From Bacteroidota bacterium (GTDB lineage: Bacteria; Bacteroidota; Bacteroidia; UKL13-3), in NCBI GenBank assembly GCA_947507965.1, contig CANNQU010000021.1:1-45669 (forward strand): a DNA stretch of 45,669 bases, read 5' to 3'. Position 1 is the first letter of the stretch, and each line of letters begins with the position of its first letter. This document shows positions 40,869 to 45,669 of this stretch, one piece after another. Under the pieces are notes generated by a model. That model was not told where the DNA came from. It made no database searches and was given only the letters and a program-made list of their open reading frames with translations. The position numbers were made by a program, and so were the translations under genes.

Positions 40869-42242
40869 ATGGAAAAAATCAAAAAAATCTACCTGACGGA
40901 AAAAGACATTCCGCATCAATGGTACAACATTCAGGCCGATATGCCGAATCCCATGCTCCCACCCCTTCACCCGGGAACATTACAGCCTATTGGACCCGAA
41001 GACCTTGCTCCATTATTCCCCATGGAACTTATTAAACAGGAAGTTTCAAAGGAACGTTGGATCGACATTCCAGACGAGGTAAGAGAGGTTTACAAAATTT
41101 GGAGGCCTTCGCCATTGTACCGTGCCTACGGACTTGAAAAAATGCTCGACTCGCCTTCAAAAATATATTATAAATACGAAGGCAACAGTCCATCGGGCTC
41201 TCACAAACCCAATACTGCCGTGCCTCAGGCATATTATAATAAAATGGAAGGAGTGAAAAAGATTAGCACCGAGACGGGTGCCGGTCAATGGGGCAGTGCC
41301 TTAAGTTTTGCTTGTCAGCATTTTGGAATAGCGTGCGAAGTTTATATGGTAAAAATAAGCTATAATCAAAAGCCTTATCGAAAACTGTTGATGAATACCT
41401 GGGGAGCAACGGTCATTGCATCGCCAAGTGATAAAACACAGGCTGGACGACAAATACTAGCTGCCAATCCGAACTCCAATGGAAGTCTAGGAATCGCTAT
41501 TTCGGAAGCTGTAGAAGTAGCGGCAACCAGCGGCGACAGCACGAAATATGCCTTAGGGAGTGTTCTTAATCATGTGTTAATGCACCAAACCATTATTGGG
41601 TTAGAAGCGGAAAAGCAATTCGAGATGGCTGGCGATTATCCTGATATTGTAATCGCCCCTTTTGGAGGTGGTTCTAATTTTGCCGGTATCTCATTCCCTT
41701 TTCTCCGGCATAATTTTACATCCGGAAAGAAAACCAGATTCATCGCTAGTGAACCCGCCTCATGCCCTAAGTTGACCAAAGGCCAATTCCGTTATGACTT
41801 CGGCGACACCATCGGGATGACGCCTTTATTACCGATGTTTACCTTAGGACATAATTTTATGCCCGCACCCATACATGCCGGTGGATTACGTTATCATGGG
41901 GCAGGTGCCATTGTAAGTCAATTGCTAAAAGATAAATTCATCGAAGCCCAGGCCCTCCAGCAAATAGAATGTTTCGAAGCAGGCGTTCTCTTTGCAAAGG
42001 CTGAAGGTATTTTACCAGCTCCGGAAGCAACTCACGGGATTGCAAATGTTATTCGTGAAGTGAATCGCGCGAAGGCGGAAGGCAAATCGGATACTATTCT
42101 TTTTAATTTATGTGGTCATGGCTATTTCGATATGAGCTCTTACCAGGATTTTTTCGATGGTAAACTAGTAGATCACCATTTTACCGATGATGAACTATAC
42201 GCCAATCTAAGAGAATTAAACACACCGACTATTCCTGCTTAA
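40869..42242 (+). CDS. TrpB2-like PLP-dependent enzyme
   Basis: The 457-residue product belongs to the TrpB2 branch of tryptophan-synthase beta chains, longer than TrpB1 (about 400). The PLP lysine is Lys113 in 'GNSPSGSHKPNTA', the catalytic Glu lies in 'ETGAGQWGSAL', and the phosphate loop is 'FGGGSNFAG'. In the C-terminal motif 'FNLCGHGYFDM' a Cys stands where relatives usually have Ser contacting the PLP ring nitrogen. TrpB2 proteins condense indole with serine or phosphoserine, but several occur in unrelated pathways. There is no trpA or other trp gene here; instead it sits between a beta-oxidation-type fusion and hyuAB, so a catabolic or amino-acid role is more likely than tryptophan synthesis. 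Confidence 0.88.
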   Translation: MEKIKKIYLTEKDIPHQWYNIQADMPNPMLPPLHPGTLQPIGPEDLAPLFPMELIKQEVSKERWIDIPDEVREVYKIWRPSPLYRAYGLEKMLDSPSKIYYKYEGNSPSGSHKPNTAVPQAYYNKMEGVKKISTETGAGQWGSALSFACQHFGIACEVYMVKISYNQKPYRKLLMNTWGATVIASPSDKTQAGRQILAANPNSNGSLGIAISEAVEVAATSGDSTKYALGSVLNHVLMHQTIIGLEAEKQFEMAGDYPDIVIAPFGGGSNFAGISFPFLRHNFTSGKKTRFIASEPASCPKLTKGQFRYDFGDTIGMTPLLPMFTLGHNFMPAPIHAGGLRYHGAGAIVSQLLKDKFIEAQALQQIECFEAGVLFAKAEGILPAPEATHGIANVIREVNRAKAEGKSDTILFNLCGHGYFDMSSYQDFFDGKLVDHHFTDDELYANLRELNTPTIPA

Positions 42243-42253
42243 ACACCATCATA

Positions 42254-42294
42254 CAGCTCTCACCTAGAGTACACGAAAGTGAGAGCTGTTTTTT
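42254..42294 (+). terminator. Rho-independent terminator between the TrpB2-like gene and hyuA
   Basis: CAGCTCTCAC (42254-42263) pairs perfectly with GTGAGAGCTG (42279-42288), followed by six T. It lies just after the TrpB2-like stop and only 24 bp before the GTG of hyuA, so it either ends the first transcript or attenuates read-through into hyuAB. Confidence 0.88.
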
Positions 42295-42318
42295 AACTCA
42301 ACAAACCATACCCAAAAA

Positions 42319-44451
42319 GTGACACGATTCAAACTAGGGATTGATATTGGCGGAACCTTTACGGATTTAATTTGCGTCTCTTCCGAAGGAAAAACCAGTG
42401 TACATAAAACACTCTCCACACCGCATGATGCTTCAATAGGCTTCATTACCGGCATTCGTGATATTGCTGAAATGACTGGGATACCTTTTGAAAAATTTGT
42501 TTCATGCATCGATACCATTGTTCATGGCACTACCGTTGCTACCAATGCACTACTTACGCTGAAAGGAGCTAAGACCGCATTGATAACAACCAAAGGCTTT
42601 CGCGACGCCTTAGAGATGAGAAGAGGAATTCGTGAAGAACAGTTCAACAACCATTACAAAAATGTGAGCCCGTTAGCTCCTCGCTACCTGCGATTCACCG
42701 TCGATGAGAGAATTGATTCGGAAGGAAAAGTATTGAAGAAGCTTGACACGAAAGAACTTTTATCCATCATCAAAAAAATAAAAGAGGAAAATGTAGAATC
42801 CGTTGCCGTTTGCTTCATGAATTCTTACAAGAACCCGTCGCACGAAAAACAAGCCATTAATTACCTTCGAAAAAATTTGAAAGATCGGTTTATCACCGCA
42901 TCCTTTGAAGTGCTTCCTTCGATTCGCTTTTATGAGAGAGTGAGTACCACTACTGTGAGTGCTTTCGTAGGCCCTATCGTTGCCCGATACCTTGATAACC
43001 TAACGCAGAAGCTAACCCATATTCATTATAAAGGAACGTTGCTCATTATGCAATCCAATGGAGGCGTAGTAGTACCTGAGCAGGTTAAGAAAAATCCTGC
43101 CGTCACCGTGCTATCGGGCCCGGCAGCGGCTCCTACAGCTGGGGCTTTTTACGCGAATATGCTGGGATACAAAAATTGCATTACCGTAGATATGGGCGGA
43201 ACAAGTTTTGATGCTGCCCTGGTTATCGAAAATCAATGCGTGACGAGTACCGAAGGCAAGATCAATCGATATCGTATCGCACTCCCTTCGCTCGATATTA
43301 TCACCATTGGAGCAGGGGGCGGGAGTATTGGCTGGATCAATGATGGCGGACTCTTGCAAATGGGCCCTCAAAGTGCTGGTGCTATGCCCGGACCGGTATG
43401 TTATGAGCGGGGAGGGATATTGCCTACCTGCACAGATGCCGATATCATGTTGGGGTACCTCAATCCCGATTTTTTTGCCGGAGGAAAATTAAAGCTAAAC
43501 AAAGCAAAATCTGAAAAAGCGATAAAAACAGAACTAGCCGTGAAGCTTGGCTTATCGGCACTTGAAACCGCCGCCGGCATGTATCGAATTATCAATAGCA
43601 ATATGGCGCAGGGCGTTCGTGAAATATCTGTTGAACGGGGTTACGACCCCAGAGAGTTTTTATTTATCGTTGCCGGTGGGGCTGGCTCCATACACGCATC
43701 AGAAATTTGCAAAGAATTAGAAATTCCAATGTTCCTGGTTCCTAATGTTTCGTCCATCTTTTGTGCTGCAGGGATGTTACTCGGCGACCTAAAACATGAT
43801 TATATACGCTCCTACTATACCTCTTTTATAAACCTCGATAGAAATAAATTCCTTACGCTTTTTAATGAAATGAAAGCGGAAGGAACCCATGCATTGGTTG
43901 TGGATGAAGGGGTGTCCAGCGAAAAGATTTCCTATTACCCGATACTTGACATTCGATATATTGGACAATACCATGAGGTTCAAATGGAAGTAACCTGGGA
44001 GGATGTGATGACCTTTAACCTTAAAAATATTTTCGAATTATTCCACAAAGAACATAACCGACAATTTGGCTATTCGTTGAAAGAGGAAGATACCGAGATG
44101 GAATTAATTAATGTGCGATTGCGGGTGGTGGGGAAAACAGAGCGTCCAAAATTCCTCTCGTTAGAAACAAAAACAATGCCTGTGGAGGCCGCTCTCAAAG
44201 AACCTCGAAAGGTATATATTCCAGAGTTAAAACGAATGAAGTTAGTGCCTATTTACGATGGTGATAAACCCATTTTTGGAGCCAGAATAAAAGGGCCCTG
44301 TGTAATTGAAAAAATAACTACTTCCATTTTTTTAAGTGAAAATTATGATGGGGTAGTAGATGATTTCGGATCGATAATGGTTTATGAGAAGAAAATTTTT
44401 CCCGATGGATTTAGCTTAAACATTAAACAAAATAGAATACATGAAAATTGA
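42319..44451 (+). CDS. hyuA: Hydantoinase/oxoprolinase-family subunit A
   Basis: The 710-residue product starts at GTG 42319, giving the canonical opening 'RFKLGIDIGGTFTDLICV'. Further hallmarks are 'HGTTVATNALL', 'ERVSTTTVSAFVGPIVARYL', 'QSNGG', 'SGPAAAPTAGAF', 'TVDMGGTSFDAALV' and 'GAGGGSIGWI'. This actin-like ATPase fold phosphorylates or activates the substrate in N-methylhydantoinase, 5-oxoprolinase and acetone/acetophenone carboxylases. Which substrate applies cannot be read. Its stop overlaps the start of hyuB by 11 bp, so the two subunits are co-translated. The terminator just upstream implies separate control from the TrpB2-like gene. Confidence 0.92.
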   Translation: MTRFKLGIDIGGTFTDLICVSSEGKTSVHKTLSTPHDASIGFITGIRDIAEMTGIPFEKFVSCIDTIVHGTTVATNALLTLKGAKTALITTKGFRDALEMRRGIREEQFNNHYKNVSPLAPRYLRFTVDERIDSEGKVLKKLDTKELLSIIKKIKEENVESVAVCFMNSYKNPSHEKQAINYLRKNLKDRFITASFEVLPSIRFYERVSTTTVSAFVGPIVARYLDNLTQKLTHIHYKGTLLIMQSNGGVVVPEQVKKNPAVTVLSGPAAAPTAGAFYANMLGYKNCITVDMGGTSFDAALVIENQCVTSTEGKINRYRIALPSLDIITIGAGGGSIGWINDGGLLQMGPQSAGAMPGPVCYERGGILPTCTDADIMLGYLNPDFFAGGKLKLNKAKSEKAIKTELAVKLGLSALETAAGMYRIINSNMAQGVREISVERGYDPREFLFIVAGGAGSIHASEICKELEIPMFLVPNVSSIFCAAGMLLGDLKHDYIRSYYTSFINLDRNKFLTLFNEMKAEGTHALVVDEGVSSEKISYYPILDIRYIGQYHEVQMEVTWEDVMTFNLKNIFELFHKEHNRQFGYSLKEEDTEMELINVRLRVVGKTERPKFLSLETKTMPVEAALKEPRKVYIPELKRMKLVPIYDGDKPIFGARIKGPCVIEKITTSIFLSENYDGVVDDFGSIMVYEKKIFPDGFSLNIKQNRIHEN

Positions 44452-45669
44452 TAAAATACTCGTTTCTATTTTTCAGAGATCCTTCCGATCGATAACCGAT
44501 GAGATGAGCATCTCCTTGACCAAAACAACCCGATCTCCGATTCTATGTGAAGCAAAAGATTTTGTTACCGGCCTATATGATGCCCAAGGTCGTATGTTGG
44601 AACAAACAGAAAACCTACCGATACTTTCTTTTTCGCTTGGGCCCGTATGCAAAGTAATCATCGAACAATATGGAGATGATATACACGAAGGGGATGTAAT
44701 TATTCATAACGATGTTTTCTCGATGGGAAATCAAAACAATGATGTAGCGATTTTTAAACCCATCTTTAACGAAAAGAAACTGGTTGGATGGTGTGCTGCC
44801 AAAGGGCATCAGGCCGATATTGGCGGTGCCGTACAGGGTGGTTACAACCCCAACGCTACAGAAGTATGGCAGGAAGCCATCAGAATTCCTGCGGTTAAAA
44901 TAGTAGAGAAAGGCAAGTTACGGAAAGATGTTTGGAATTTAATTTTTGCCAACATACGCTTGCAAATGGTACAAGAGGATATTAAAGCACAGATTGGTGC
45001 TTGCACACTCGGTGAAAGGCGACTACAGGCATTGGTTGCAAAATACGGCCTGTCGGTTTTTGAGTCGCATAAGCTGGCTTTATTCGACGCTACGGAGAAA
45101 ATGATGCGTGCTGAAATAAAAAACATCCCTAATGGCTTATACAAAGGGGGAAGCATGGTTTATTATGATGGCAAACACAAGGGGAGTAAATTTCCAATTC
45201 GAACAGAAATTACGGTAAAAAATGACGAAATCATTTTCGATTTTTCTACGTCGTCTCCACAAACAAAAGGATTTGTAAATGGAACCTATACCTCTACCTG
45301 TTCGGCAATTACACTTACCTTCCTTCAGATGGTGAATCCGAACATTCCACATAATGAGGGAATGATAAAACCACTGAAATATATTGTACCGGAAGGCACC
45401 ATTTTAAATGCTTCCTATCCTGCCGCAACAACCTTCGGCAATCATTTATGTCCGCAGGTAGCCGATGCTATATTTAAGGCCTTAGGACCGGCCGTACCGG
45501 AACGAATTACCGCAGGATGGAATCATTTGTTATGTGCACTTTTTACAGGAAATCACCCACGAACGCATAAAAAATATGTCGATATTTGTTTTCTTGGAAT
45601 GAAAGGTGGCAGTGGCGCCATGAAAGGAGATGACGGATACGATCATATTGGAATGATTGATGCCTCGGG
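44441..45669 (+). CDS. hyuB: Hydantoinase/oxoprolinase-family subunit B (partial, runs off the window)
   Basis: An open frame from ATG 44441 continues to the window end (409 codons, no stop). The reading 'FQRSFRSITDEMSISLTKTTRSPIL', 'DFVTGLYDAQGRMLEQTENLP', 'IIHNDVFSMGNQNNDVAIFKPI', 'WCAAKGHQADIGG' and 'TYTSTCSAITLTFLQM' is diagnostic of HyuB. It partners HyuA and carries the metal-dependent second half-reaction (ring opening or carboxylation). Family members usually have 520-600 residues, so roughly two thirds is present. It overlaps the end of hyuA by 11 bp. Confidence 0.93.
   Translation, partial: MKIDKILVSIFQRSFRSITDEMSISLTKTTRSPILCEAKDFVTGLYDAQGRMLEQTENLPILSFSLGPVCKVIIEQYGDDIHEGDVIIHNDVFSMGNQNNDVAIFKPIFNEKKLVGWCAAKGHQADIGGAVQGGYNPNATEVWQEAIRIPAVKIVEKGKLRKDVWNLIFANIRLQMVQEDIKAQIGACTLGERRLQALVAKYGLSVFESHKLALFDATEKMMRAEIKNIPNGLYKGGSMVYYDGKHKGSKFPIRTEITVKNDEIIFDFSTSSPQTKGFVNGTYTSTCSAITLTFLQMVNPNIPHNEGMIKPLKYIVPEGTILNASYPAATTFGNHLCPQVADAIFKALGPAVPERITAGWNHLLCALFTGNHPRTHKKYVDICFLGMKGGSGAMKGDDGYDHIGMIDAS

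Overview
The window looks like a chromosomal segment of a Bacteroidota bacterium. The evidence is a secreted protein with a type IX secretion (T9SS) type A C-terminal sorting domain, short 'MKK' signal peptides on many exported proteins, TAnnTTTG-type promoter elements, a Bacteroidota-style tyrosine integrase with an N-terminal arm-binding domain, and generally AT-rich DNA. I cannot name the genus.

Positions 1-161 hold the 3' end of a tRNA-Ser gene and a complete tRNA-Pro(UGG) gene. From the anticodon stem of tRNA-Pro (97) to 35371 lies an integrated element of about 35.2 kb. It is bounded by a perfect 65-bp direct repeat (97-161 and 35307-35371) that covers the tRNA 3' half and most of its terminator hairpin. 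The integrase gene sits at the right end. Repeated AGTTGAAACA motifs spaced 11 bp apart occur just inside both ends and are probably integrase arm sites. Inside, from left to right, are: four exported proteins in a tight operon (387-4342); a McrBC system whose McrB carries an EVE-like modified-base reader (4588-8870); a small lipoprotein; a replication-type module (TOPRIM/zinc-finger primase, D5/P4-type helicase, excisionase-like HTH, one unknown gene; 10005-13906); an RNA ligase, a GIY-YIG nuclease and a HEPN-like protein (14140-16170); a five-gene minus-strand run made of a GmrSD-like DUF262/HNH protein, HsdR, a DUF4062-ATPase, HsdM and HsdS (16402-26379); a T9SS-secreted FG-GAP protein; a very large SF1 helicase with a C-terminal Vsr-like nuclease; and the integrase. 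I see no relaxase, coupling ATPase, capsid or terminase, so the element looks like a non-conjugative or satellite-type integrative defence island.

Immediately right of attR (35372-37933) is the decayed remnant of a second, related element. It has a diverged copy of the 9.2-kb noncoding block, an apparently intact Fic-domain gene whose extreme 3' end also survives as a fragment at 9422-9475, and a frameshifted, truncated copy of the island's TOPRIM primase gene. That copy is cut by the end of an IS21-like insertion sequence carrying four 23-bp terminal repeats and the first codons of istA. This is tandem accretion at one tRNA gene. The island has apparently exchanged fic for a lipoprotein gene at the same spot.

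Beyond about 37940 ordinary chromosome resumes: a small exported protein with a Tyr/Cys-rich tail, then a plus-strand catabolic-looking cluster of a 3-hydroxyacyl-CoA dehydrogenase/enoyl-CoA hydratase fusion, a TrpB2-like PLP enzyme, and HyuA and HyuB of the hydantoinase/oxoprolinase/aryl-ketone carboxylase superfamily. HyuB runs off the window end.
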